Assembly: GCA_027083355.1 (NCBI GenBank)
Contig: JALWOY010000041.1
Coordinates: 1-64,000 of the forward strand
DNA length: 64,000 bases
Source: Phycisphaerales bacterium
Lineage (GTDB): Bacteria > Planctomycetota > Phycisphaerae > Phycisphaerales > UBA1924
Reading direction: 5' to 3'
In this document: positions 28,473 to 36,435 of the stretch, one piece after another
Numbering within the stretch: position 1 is the first letter of the stretch
Layout of the letters: each line of letters starts with the position of its first letter
Notes under the pieces: model-generated
Told to the model about the DNA's origin: nothing
The model's database searches: none
The model's input: the letters and a program-made list of their open reading frames with translations, nothing else
Made by a program: the position numbers and the translations under genes

Positions 28473-29900
28473 TCACGCCATCCGCACCCATTTGATGAGC
28501 GTCAGCAGATTCGGCGGCTTGCCGAACATCAGCAGGCCCACGCGGAAGACCTTGGCCGCGAACCAGACGAAGAACACGACGCCCGCGATATTCACCGCGA
28601 CGCCCAGCAGCACCTGCCAGAGCGGGGGCGGGGCGCTGCTTGCGATCCGCATCATCAGGATGTAGGGGCTGATCGGCGGGATGAAGCTCGTGACCACCGC
28701 CAGGGTGGAGTTCGGGTCGCGCGAGATCGGCATGAAGAAGAAATACGGCACCATCACAAGCAGCATGACGGGGGTGAGCAGGGCCTGCGCCTCGCGCAGT
28801 TCGTTGACCGCCGACCCGATGGCCGCCATGATCGACGCGAACATGAAATAGGCCAGCGCGAACAGGAGCAGCATCCACGCGATCGACGAGCCCTCGATGA
28901 GGTCCAGCCGCTGGAAAGCGATCAGGGCGACGATGCCCACCGCGTTGTAGATCAGCATGAGCGTCAGCCCGACGGCCATCTGGCCGACAATCTTGCCGGT
29001 CATCAGTTCCATGCTGCTGACGGCGCTGAGCAGCAGCTCGACGACCCGGCTCGATTTTTCCTCGATCGTGGTCGTCATGAGGTATTGCCCGCCGGTCATC
29101 GTCCCCATCAGCATGAGGATCATGAACGCGCCGGGCAGCAGCATCGTCAGTTCCATCGAGCTGTCGCGCGTGCCCGTTTCGGTGACCTCCTGCGTGGGGG
29201 TGTACGCCACGTTGGTCAGCGCGTCGATCTTGTTGCGGTCCATGCCGGCCGCCTCGTAGCGTCGTTCGAGGATCGACCATCGCAGGGCCGTTCGGATCTC
29301 GTCGATCGTCCGGTCGTCCACCTTCGGGACGGTGTAGACCTCGAATGAGCCGTACTTGCCGGTCCTGGGGTCGGGCGTGGCGGCGTGTTCGTCGACGACG
29401 GCCAGGGCGAGAAGGCCGCGGTCCTCACCGCGTTTGGCCTTTCCGATGTTCGCCCGGAGTTGCGCTTTGATCTGCTCGGGGTCGGTGTCGGGCGGCAGCT
29501 CCTTGACGCGGAGCTGGGGGACGCCGAACTGTTCGTAGAACTTCTCGAGCTGGTCCTTGGGGAGCGTGTCGAGGGCTTCTTCGCTGAGGCTCGAGAGGTC
29601 GCGGCCGATCATCCGCCCGATGGTCTGCATCATTTCTTCGGCCTGGTCGAACCGGCTCTCGACGATCTGCTCGGGTTTGAGTTTCTCGGCGACCAGTTCA
29701 GTGACGCCCCCGGCCCGGTCGATGATGTCCACCTCGCCCCGCTCGGCCGGGGGCTTGGCGCTGTTGATGAGCATGATGACCAGCGGCATGACCACGGCGA
29801 TCAACGCGGGCACGACGAGTGCCCCGATGATGAACCCCTTTGTCAGGACCGTCGAGGCGTATTCCCGGCCCGCGATGCGGATGACCTTCGACGGATTCAT
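28473..29900 (-). CDS. ABC-2 type exporter permease (NatB-like)
   Basis: A 475-residue membrane protein. The N-terminal helix KGFIIGALVVPALIAVVMPLVI is followed by a long extracytoplasmic domain (about 60-245). Five further helices then include LLPGAFMILMLMGTMTGG, YNAVGIVALIAF, LLFALAYFMFASIMAAIGSA and LLTPVMLLVMVPYFFFMPI. The conserved EEKSSRVVELLLSAVSS segment is typical of ABC-2/NatB permeases. The ATG overlaps the stop of the ATPase gene by four bases. Sodium export by the NatAB archetype is only a suggestion. Confidence 0.92.
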   Translation of the reverse strand: MNPSKVIRIAGREYASTVLTKGFIIGALVVPALIAVVMPLVIMLINSAKPPAERGEVDIIDRAGGVTELVAEKLKPEQIVESRFDQAEEMMQTIGRMIGRDLSSLSEEALDTLPKDQLEKFYEQFGVPQLRVKELPPDTDPEQIKAQLRANIGKAKRGEDRGLLALAVVDEHAATPDPRTGKYGSFEVYTVPKVDDRTIDEIRTALRWSILERRYEAAGMDRNKIDALTNVAYTPTQEVTETGTRDSSMELTMLLPGAFMILMLMGTMTGGQYLMTTTIEEKSSRVVELLLSAVSSMELMTGKIVGQMAVGLTLMLIYNAVGIVALIAFQRLDLIEGSSIAWMLLLFALAYFMFASIMAAIGSAVNELREAQALLTPVMLLVMVPYFFFMPISRDPNSTLAVVTSFIPPISPYILMMRIASSAPPPLWQVLLGVAVNIAGVVFFVWFAAKVFRVGLLMFGKPPNLLTLIKWVRMA

Positions 29901-30889
29901 GACGTCACCCCCTCGGGCTTGTGGGCCGACTCGGGATGAAGCCTGAGCGAGGCGCGGATCGATTCGTCGTCACGCCCCGGCTCGTCGCCCCGCACGATCT
30001 CGATGAAGATGTCTTCGAGCGTGGGCCGGTGCAACTCGACACGCGACATCGGGGCGGCCGAGGCGACGGCCCCGATCGCGGATGCCGGGTCGGCCCCGTC
30101 GGCCAGTGCCGCCTCGTAATGCCCCTCGTTCTTGCGGACCGAGGCGATCTGCGGGAGCGCCTCGACTACCGTCGGGTCGAAACCGTCGAGCATCGGCTCG
30201 AACCAGACCGACCGGGGCGTGTGCCTCGACCGGATCTCCTTGAGCGGGTCGTCGAGCACCTTGCGCCCGTTGTGGATCATCACGATGTGGTCGCACAGCT
30301 GCTGGGCCTGCGCCATCACGTGCGTCGAGAAGATGATCGTCGTCCCGCCCCGGTGCAGCTCGCCGATCAGGTCGCGCAGGAGCCGCATGTTCACCGGGTC
30401 CAGCCCGCTGAACGGCTCGTCGAGGATCAGCAGTTCCGGCTCGTGCAGCACGGCCGAGATGAACTGGATCTTCTGCTGCATCCCCTTGCTGAGCTCCTCG
30501 CATTTCTTGTTCCACACGCCGGGCAGCTCGACCTTTTCGAGCCACGCCGAGACGCGGTCGTTGAGCCCGCGCGGCGGCAGGCCCTTGAGCCGACCCGTGT
30601 AGCGGAGGAACGCCCCGACCTTCATCTTCTTGTAGACCCCCCGCTCCTCGGGGAGATACCCGATGCGGTCCTTGCTCTCGACGGCGGTTTTTTTGCCCAG
30701 GACCGTGAGCTCACCCGAATCCGGGAATAAAATGGACATGATCATGCGGATTGTGGTCGTCTTGCCCGCGCCGTTCGGCCCGATGAACCCGACCAGATCG
30801 CCCACGGGGATATCGAGGTCGATGCCCTCCACCGCCACCTTGCGGCCGAAGGTCTTGCGGACGTTGCTCATCGTGATCGCTCTGTCCAA
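29897..30889 (-). CDS. ABC transporter ATP-binding protein (NatA-like)
   Basis: A 330-residue ATPase paired with the permease that follows. Walker A is GPNGAGKTT, the Q-loop region is ERGVYKKMK, the signature is ELSKGMQQKIQ, Walker B is ELLILDEPFSGLDP and the switch histidine is in IIFSTHVMAQ. A C-terminal domain of about 100 residues (RSVWFEPMLDGFDPTVVEAL) is typical of this exporter subgroup. The TTG at 30889 is kept as the start because it retains the whole first beta strand (AITMSNVRKTFG). An ATG 18 bases later would truncate it. Confidence 0.93.
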   Translation of the reverse strand: MDRAITMSNVRKTFGRKVAVEGIDLDIPVGDLVGFIGPNGAGKTTTIRMIMSILFPDSGELTVLGKKTAVESKDRIGYLPEERGVYKKMKVGAFLRYTGRLKGLPPRGLNDRVSAWLEKVELPGVWNKKCEELSKGMQQKIQFISAVLHEPELLILDEPFSGLDPVNMRLLRDLIGELHRGGTTIIFSTHVMAQAQQLCDHIVMIHNGRKVLDDPLKEIRSRHTPRSVWFEPMLDGFDPTVVEALPQIASVRKNEGHYEAALADGADPASAIGAVASAAPMSRVELHRPTLEDIFIEIVRGDEPGRDDESIRASLRLHPESAHKPEGVTS

Positions 30890-31075
30890 GCCGGCATCCC
30901 CTTGAATCAGACCTACTCGGAAACGGTGCCGGCCGTCTTTACACGGATCGCGGCACGACGAGTGTACGGCATGGAGAAGATCGCTGAGCGTAGGTGGAGG
31001 GCCGATTTTTTCTGACCCGTGGCCGGCAGGGGGGATCGTCGCGCGGTGGTGACAGGGGGGTGCTTCCGGGATCTG

Positions 31076-31193
31076 GTGGGACAGGCGTCCCGCCTGTCAT
31101 TCTTGTTTGATGTCCGGTGGGACGGGCGTCCCGCGTGCCGGTCCTTGCAAGAACCGTGCATCGACAGAAAGAGGCGGAACACCTGTCCCACCG
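31076..31193. repeat. Family A repeat arms in the 30890-31250 gap
   Basis: Two direct arms, GTGGGACAGGCGTCCCGCCT (31077-31096) and GTGGGACGGGCGTCCCGCGT (31118-31137), are followed by an inverted end, ACCTGTCCCACCGCC (about 31180-31194). The gap lies between the divergent ABC ATPase and prfA genes, holds no other feature I can identify and must carry both promoters. Confidence 0.8.
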
Positions 31194-31250
31194 CCTGCAC
31201 CGCCGCCACCGCCCCCACCGCTCGCGGGCCGTGTGGGCTAGGCTCATGGC

Positions 31251-32348
31251 ATGGCCGTGGCACCGCTCGCCGACACCATCGCGCGCAAACTCGACGAGTT
31301 GTGCGGGCAGTACGCGCACCTGCAGCGGCAACTCGAAGACCCCGATGTTCTCGCCGACCACCACAAGGTGCGCGAGCTCTCCATCAAGCGGGCCGCCCTC
31401 GAACCCGTGGCCGAGGGCTACCGGCGGTATCGCGCGATGCTGGACGAGATCGCCGAGCTGCGGGCCGCGGTCGCCTCGGGCGACGACGCGGAGTTGGCCG
31501 AGCTGGCCCGGGAGGAACTGCCGGAACTGGAGGCCCGGGCCGACGCCGAGATCGAGCGTGTCAAGGCCGCCCTGGTGCAGTCCGACGACCGCCGGGTGGG
31601 GTCGGTGATACTCGAGATCCGCGCCGGGACCGGGGGCGACGAGGCCGGGCTGTGGGCGCGGGACCTGCTCGCGATGTACGAGAAATACGCGTCGGGCAAG
31701 GGCTGGAAATGGGAAACGCTCGACCTGACCGAGGATGATTCCGTCGGCGGCGTCCGGCACGCGGTGGTCAATGTCCGGGGCGACGGGGTCTGGGCCGAGC
31801 TCGCGTTCGAGGCGGGTGTGCACTCGGTCAAGCGCGTCCCCGCGACCGAGACGCAGGGGCGGATCCACACGTCCACCGCGACCGTCGCGGTTCTGCCCGA
31901 GCCCGAGGCGGTCGAGGTGGATATCGACTGGGCGAACGACGTCGAGGAACACATCACCACCGCGCAGGGTCCGGGCGGGCAGAACGTCAACAAGGTCGCG
32001 ACGGCCGTGCACCTGATCCACAAACCCACAGGCGTCGAGGTGCGGATGCAGGAAACCAAGAGCCAGGCGCAGAACCGGGAGAAGGCGCGTCGGCTGCTGA
32101 CGGCGCGGGTCTACGAGATCGAGCGGGCCCGGGCCGAGGCGGAACGGTCGGCCGAGCGGCGCGGGCAGATCGGCACCGGGCAGCGCAGCGAGAAGGTGCG
32201 GGTGTACCGGTATCAGGACGGGATCGTGGCGGACCAGCGGCTGACGCAGAAATTCCAGAAATCGGCCGTGCTCGACCGCGGCGAGCTGGGGCCGATCATC
32301 GAGGCGCTGCTGGAACAGGAAACCGCCCGTCGGCTGGCGTCGTTGTGA
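31251..32348 (+). CDS. prfA: Peptide chain release factor 1
   Basis: A 365-residue release factor that reads UAA and UAG. The tripeptide that selects stop codons is P-A-T (residues 197-199 in KRVPATETQGR), as in RF1 rather than the SPF of RF2. The GGQ motif that triggers peptidyl-tRNA hydrolysis is at 242-244 (GPGGQNVNKVA). EIRAGTGGDEAGLWARDL marks the central domain. It converges with metF across an 88-base gap containing a hairpin. The usual downstream prmC methyltransferase is not present. Confidence 0.96.
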   Translation: MAVAPLADTIARKLDELCGQYAHLQRQLEDPDVLADHHKVRELSIKRAALEPVAEGYRRYRAMLDEIAELRAAVASGDDAELAELAREELPELEARADAEIERVKAALVQSDDRRVGSVILEIRAGTGGDEAGLWARDLLAMYEKYASGKGWKWETLDLTEDDSVGGVRHAVVNVRGDGVWAELAFEAGVHSVKRVPATETQGRIHTSTATVAVLPEPEAVEVDIDWANDVEEHITTAQGPGGQNVNKVATAVHLIHKPTGVEVRMQETKSQAQNREKARRLLTARVYEIERARAEAERSAERRGQIGTGQRSEKVRVYRYQDGIVADQRLTQKFQKSAVLDRGELGPIIEALLEQETARRLASL

Positions 32349-32399
32349 TGTCCACGATGCCGTTGTCTCGGTGTGCGCACGCAAGCCCGGATCCGGTCC

Positions 32400-32424
32400 T
32401 CGGACTCCCGCGGATCGGAGTCCG
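32400..32424. other. Hairpin between convergent prfA and metF
   Basis: CGGACTCC (32401-32408) pairs with GGAGTCCG (32417-32424) around an eight-base loop. There is no T tract, so it may be a weak bidirectional terminator or another repeat arm. Confidence 0.4.
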
Positions 32425-32436
32425 CGGGTGAGCGGT

Positions 32437-33354
32437 TCAGACCACCATACCGCGTGAATCGCTCACGCCGAGGGTTCGGTAGATCTCCCGCGTCGCGTTG
32501 CTTTTGTTGAGTGTGTAGAAATGGATGCCGTCGACATCGTTGTCGAGCAGGTCGCGGGCCTGCTCGGTCGCCCAGTGGATGCCCATCCGCCGGACCGCGT
32601 CGGGCTCGCCGCCGGTGCGTCGGATTGCGCGCAACAGCGACGCCGGGAAACGGGCCCCCGCGGCGAGTTCCGCCATCCGGCGCATGCCGTTGACCGACAG
32701 GATGGGCATGATGCCGGCGATGATCGGCACGTTGATGCCCGCGAGCTCGCAGCGGTGGCGGAAGTCATAGAAATCGCGGTTGTCGAAGAACATCTGCGTG
32801 ATGATGCAGTCGGCCCCGGCGTCCACCTTCGCTTTCAGATAGTCCATCTCCAAGAGCCGGTTGGGTGTCTGCGGATGGCCCTCCGGGAAGCCCGCCACCG
32901 CGACGCCGAACCCGCGCGGGTCCGGGTGCACCCCCTCGTCATTGAATGATCGGATGAACGACACGAGTTCCGCGGCGTACCGGAAATCCCCGACCAATGA
33001 CTCGGAGATATCCATTCCCCTCGGCGGATCACCCCGCAACGCCAGCACGTTGCTGATGCCGCAGGCCGCGTACCCTTCGAGCATCGAGCGGATCTTGGTG
33101 CGATCGTGCAGCACCGCCGTGAGATGCGGCATGGGATCGAGCCGGCCCTCGCGTTTGATCCGCAACACGAGCTCGTGGGTCAGCTCGCTCGTGCTCCCGC
33201 CGGCGCCGTAGGTCACCGAGATGAACGTAGGACGGAGCGGCACCAGCTCATTGATCGCAAGATACAGGTCGTCGGAACCGGCACCGTCCCGGGGGGGAAA
33301 GAACTCGAAGGAGAACGTCGCGGGGTGCTTGATGAACATGTCCTGAAAATGCAT
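32437..33354 (-). CDS. metF: Methylenetetrahydrofolate reductase
   Basis: A 305-residue flavoprotein that reduces 5,10-methylene-THF to 5-methyl-THF for methionine synthesis. Diagnostic stretches are FSFEFFPPRDGAG (with the catalytic glutamate), FISVTYGAGGS, HLTAVLHDRTKI, NVLALRGDPPRG, VAVAGFPEGHP and DCIITQMFFDN. The length and C-terminus (DGIHFYTLNKSNATREIY) match bacterial MetF. It starts only 41 bases from the divergent prepilin-like gene. Confidence 0.97.
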   Translation of the reverse strand: MHFQDMFIKHPATFSFEFFPPRDGAGSDDLYLAINELVPLRPTFISVTYGAGGSTSELTHELVLRIKREGRLDPMPHLTAVLHDRTKIRSMLEGYAACGISNVLALRGDPPRGMDISESLVGDFRYAAELVSFIRSFNDEGVHPDPRGFGVAVAGFPEGHPQTPNRLLEMDYLKAKVDAGADCIITQMFFDNRDFYDFRHRCELAGINVPIIAGIMPILSVNGMRRMAELAAGARFPASLLRAIRRTGGEPDAVRRMGIHWATEQARDLLDNDVDGIHFYTLNKSNATREIYRTLGVSDSRGMVV

Positions 33355-33395
33355 CGCCGAGCACCCACGTTATTACCGTTCATGCGGAAATACGG

Positions 33396-34379
33396 ATGAT
33401 CATACCCACGCCGACATCCCGACCAAGCCCGCCGGGTCCTTTTTCGGCCCGATCGGGCTTCACACTGATCGAGTTACTGGTGGTCATCGCGATCATCGGC
33501 GTGCTGATCGGGATACTCCTCCCCGCATTGGGTGGTGCCAGAGCATCGGCGGTAGGGTTGGTCTGTCAATCCCGGATGCGGCAGATCGCGGCCGGGTGGC
33601 AGTTCTACGCGCACGACAACGACGACATCTCCGTGCCCGGCCAGCCGGGGCGTTACGCCGACGAATCGCGCAATCTCTACCCGCTGGGCAACGGGCTGCA
33701 CTACAGGCCGCGGTGGTTCGCGTTGATCGGAGCGGCGGCCGGCTTTGACGCGTATTCGCGTCCTTCTACCGACCGGGCTGATGAGCACTCGCTTCCGGTG
33801 GACGGGTCCGAGGTTTTTCTCTGCCCGAGTGTCCCCGAGTGGACGAGTTCCCGGAATTATGCGTTCGGCTACAACCATCAATTCCTGGGCAACACCCGTT
33901 TCAGGGATATCAACGACGACTCGTCCGGTTTTATCCATTTTCCGGTGCGGGCGAGCAACATCCACGCCTCCCGGACGGTGCTCGCGGCCGACAGCATGGG
34001 GACGGCCGCGGGGAAGCCGGCGCGTTTGCGTGAGCCGAACCGGGCGGACGGTTCGCGTGACGATGACGCGACCCCGCTGCACGCGATGGGCGGGCACGGG
34101 TACATCATCGATCCCCCGCGTCTTGCCGAGTCCGACAGCGACTACGCCGACCCCCGATTCCGGTCTGATGCACACCGCTCGGCGCCGCACGAGCGGCACG
34201 TGGGAAAGGCGAATGTTTCGTTCTGCGATGGGCATGTCGAGCGTCTCGGTCTTGTCGAGATGGGTTACGCCATCCGCTCGGACGGTGCGGTGGAGGCTCG
34301 CGGAAACGGCACAACCAACCGGCTTTTCAGCGGCACGATGATCGACGAGACCGCGCCGGGGCTGAACGCCGGCCCTTGA
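33396..34379 (+). CDS. Prepilin-type protein with H-X9-DG tail motif
   Basis: A 327-residue protein. A proline-rich leader (PTPTSRPSPPGPFSARS) precedes [19 protein letters not shown]. The C-terminal part has the H-X9-DG box (HVGKANVSFCDG, residues spaced exactly), the planctomycete mark of processing-associated prepilin-like proteins. MRQIAAGWQFYAHDNDD and YAFGYNHQFLGN are family-like blocks. It is divergent from metF and monocistronic. It is expected to be inserted in the inner membrane and possibly assembled by a type II-like system. Confidence 0.85.
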   Translation: MIIPTPTSRPSPPGPFSARSGFTLIELLVVIAIIGVLIGILLPALGGARASAVGLVCQSRMRQIAAGWQFYAHDNDDISVPGQPGRYADESRNLYPLGNGLHYRPRWFALIGAAAGFDAYSRPSTDRADEHSLPVDGSEVFLCPSVPEWTSSRNYAFGYNHQFLGNTRFRDINDDSSGFIHFPVRASNIHASRTVLAADSMGTAAGKPARLREPNRADGSRDDDATPLHAMGGHGYIIDPPRLAESDSDYADPRFRSDAHRSAPHERHVGKANVSFCDGHVERLGLVEMGYAIRSDGAVEARGNGTTNRLFSGTMIDETAPGLNAGP

Positions 34380-34423
34380 TATGTATCCCAAAATGTGCTC
34401 GTGCGTCTGGCAGCGCCGAGGGG

Positions 34424-34551
34424 ATCAACGCGGAGAACGCGGAGAAATGATTTCAACGCAAAGGTCGTAAAGGTCGCAAAGAGCTCGAAGACTTCGAAGG
34501 CAGTGTGAAACAGAATCTACTCCGCGGCCCTCCGCGACCTCAGCGGTGAAT
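34424..34551. repeat. AACGCGGAGAACGCGGAGAA-type repeat
   Basis: Starts with AACGCGGAGAACGCGGAGAA, continues with AACGCAAAGGTCGTAAAGG and TCGCAAAGAGC, and ends with CCGCGGCCCTCCGCGACC and TCAGCGGTGAA. The beginning and end are roughly complementary in sense (GCGGAGAACGCGG against CCGCG...CCGC). A short relative occurs at about 23727-23746. The rest of the 34380-34599 gap is featureless. Confidence 0.65.
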
Positions 34552-34599
34552 CCTGACACTCCACACCATGATTTCCGAGAAAAGATCACGCACGAGAAG

Positions 34600-35799
34600 T
34601 TATCGTGTTTCGTATGAGTCCCGCGTTTCACCGATGTCTTCATCACCCCGCCGACAGATCAGCGCCCGCACCGCACGATCGAACCTGAGCACGAAGACGG
34701 TGTAGGGTGTTGAGCCTTCAGCGCGCAGGGCTTTCTGTTCGATGTCCGGATCGACCGCCTTGCCGCGGGTTTTGACGACGACAAGGCCGCCGTCGTGCGC
34801 ACGGAGCCAGTCACGGACCTTCGCACGACGCCAGGGCATCTCGGCGACCAACCTATATGACGTCAGCATCGGGTCTTCGGACGGCGAGCCGCCGATGAGC
34901 AGCCCGGTGTGCGGGTGCGGCATCGCCAGACAGGCCCGGCGGCACATCGACACGAGCAGCCCGGCCCGCTCGACCGACGGATCGACCGTGTGCACCCAGC
35001 AGCCGTCTTCGAGCGGGGCATACGGGATCTCGAACACCGGCTCGGGCTCGCCGGAGATCGTCGCCGGGGGGTGCCCATCCCGGAGCAGTGTCGCGGCGAC
35101 GGTGTGCCGGGCGAATCGCCCCGTCCAGAGCACGGCCTGGGTGAGCCGACCCCGTTCGGAGAGATATTCGAGCTCGCCCGGCGGCGGCTCGCCGGGGTCG
35201 ACACCGGGGGGGAGCTTGACCGCCCCTGATCTGCCTTCGCAGAGCCGCTCGATGAACGCGGGCCCGGGGGTGAGCAGCTCGTAGCGGATTCGTCTGCCTT
35301 TCGCGTCGCGCCGGCTCGGGTCGAGGTGGAACACGGCATCGCCGAGGTCGAGTTGTTCGACGTCCCCGGTGCGGGTGGGGCAACCCGCGTTTTTCCCCGC
35401 CATCCAGGCACGGAGATCGTCCCGGTCGATCGCCGAAACACGCAGCCCGGCCTCGGCGAGCGCTACGGCGTCGGCCCCGATCCCGCAGCACAGATCGAGC
35501 ATTTCGGCACCGGGTGACGCCTGGGCGAACCGATCGGCCTTGTGGCGCGCGGCGAGTTCGCCTGAGGCCATCTCGGCGCCTTCGGGATCGGCGACAAACA
35601 CCCGACCCGGCCACTTGCGTTCGAGCTTGCGACGGGCCGAGGCGAGCCGGAGTGCGGCGTGGACGAGATCGGCGGGGTATTTCTTTCGGAGCCGGGCGAC
35701 GGCGGAGACATCCGACGGATCGATCGAGGCGGCGGCTTTGCGCAACGCGGCGTGTTCCGGCTGGAGCAGCGCAACCCAAGTTTGAACGGACCCGTTCAC
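34600..35799 (-). CDS. SAM-dependent methyltransferase with THUMP-like C-terminal domain
   Basis: A 399-residue protein. The Rossmann motif is MLDLCCGIGADAVALAEAG, preceded by a helical N-terminal region (ADLVHAALRLASARRKLERKW). A DPSRR motif (AVFHLDPSRRDAKGRR) is typical of this family. The C-terminal quarter (WRRAKVRDWLRAHDGGLVVV then KTRGKAVDPD) matches the THUMP-like domain that follows such methyltransferases. RNA is the likely substrate, by domain analogy only. The start is GTG at 35799. Confidence 0.88.
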   Translation of the reverse strand: MNGSVQTWVALLQPEHAALRKAAASIDPSDVSAVARLRKKYPADLVHAALRLASARRKLERKWPGRVFVADPEGAEMASGELAARHKADRFAQASPGAEMLDLCCGIGADAVALAEAGLRVSAIDRDDLRAWMAGKNAGCPTRTGDVEQLDLGDAVFHLDPSRRDAKGRRIRYELLTPGPAFIERLCEGRSGAVKLPPGVDPGEPPPGELEYLSERGRLTQAVLWTGRFARHTVAATLLRDGHPPATISGEPEPVFEIPYAPLEDGCWVHTVDPSVERAGLLVSMCRRACLAMPHPHTGLLIGGSPSEDPMLTSYRLVAEMPWRRAKVRDWLRAHDGGLVVVKTRGKAVDPDIEQKALRAEGSTPYTVFVLRFDRAVRALICRRGDEDIGETRDSYETR

Positions 35800-35921
35800 G
35801 GCAGACAGTAGTGCAGAAATGAAAAGCGATCTCGCCGACGGGACACCGCGTCGTGCTGGACATACAGCGGGTTCACACGGTCCCCGAAGCGGTATCGGGA
35901 CGCGTCAACGCCAGGCGATGG

Positions 35922-35953
35922 CGAGAGAAGAGAAGAGAAGAGAAGAGAAGAGA
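35922..35953. repeat. Pentanucleotide AGAAG tandem repeat
   Basis: AGAAG/GAGAA units repeat about six times in a row within the 35800-36435 non-coding gap. Such a tract could vary in length by replication slippage. Confidence 0.75.
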
Positions 35954-36295
35954 ATGAAACCCCTCGCCCCGGCCCTCTCTCCGCCAGCGGGGAGGGGGAG
36001 GTATCTACGCGTTATGGATCTGTCGGAGAATCCGACGCTTCGCAGGCTCAGCGTCGGCGTCAGGTTGATTCAGAAACCGGACTCAGCAGAGCCGGCTCGA
36101 AGCACCGGGTTTTGGAGAGGGGAAGGGCTCGGCTCGGAGAGCCGAGGTACCCGATGCAGCAAAGTGAATCGGGGTACCACGATCGGATGTTTGCTTCGGG
36201 GAGAGAAGAAAGCCCTCGCTTCCGCTCGGGCCTCTTTTGGGAAGAAGTTGAAGGAGATGGAGAGATGGGCTGGATGCCCGTCCCACGAGGGGAAG
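35954..36295. repeat. Composite repeat block (F fragment, G, H, B and A arms)
   Basis: A mosaic in the 35800-36435 gap, which has no convincing gene. In order it holds an F fragment (CCCCGGCCCTCTCTCCGCC), a G arm (TCCGACGCTTCGCAGGCTCA at about 36030-36049), an H arm (GGCTCGGAGAGCCGAGGTAC), the segment TGCAGCAAAGTGAATCGGGG, a B arm (CCTCGCTTCCGCTCGGGCC) with GAAGTTGAAG, and an inverted A arm (GATGCCCGTCCCACGAGG). The order from G to B matches the block at 15718-15921. Confidence 0.82.
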
Positions 36296-36297
36296 TC

Positions 36298-36409
36298 GAG
36301 AAGAGAGAAAGCCCCTCACCCTGGCCCTCTCCCTGCCAGCGGGGCGAGGGAAGCAACAACACCCGTCTCTTGTTCCAGCAAGCACGAGAATATTCTGGAA
36401 TCCGTATGA
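36298..36409. repeat. Interspersed repeat, family F (complete)
   Basis: About 110 bases: CCCCTCACCCTGGCCCTCTC, CCTGCCAGCGGGGCGAGGG, CACCCGTCTCTTGTTCCAGC, AAGCACGAGAATATTCTGGA and ATCCGTATGAG. It is the fullest copy and aligns along its length with the reverse complement of 51033-51130. It lies just beyond the stop of the phosphorylase gene. Confidence 0.85.
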
Positions 36410-36435
36410 GTGCTCTCGTCGCCGGTCCGGTCTGG

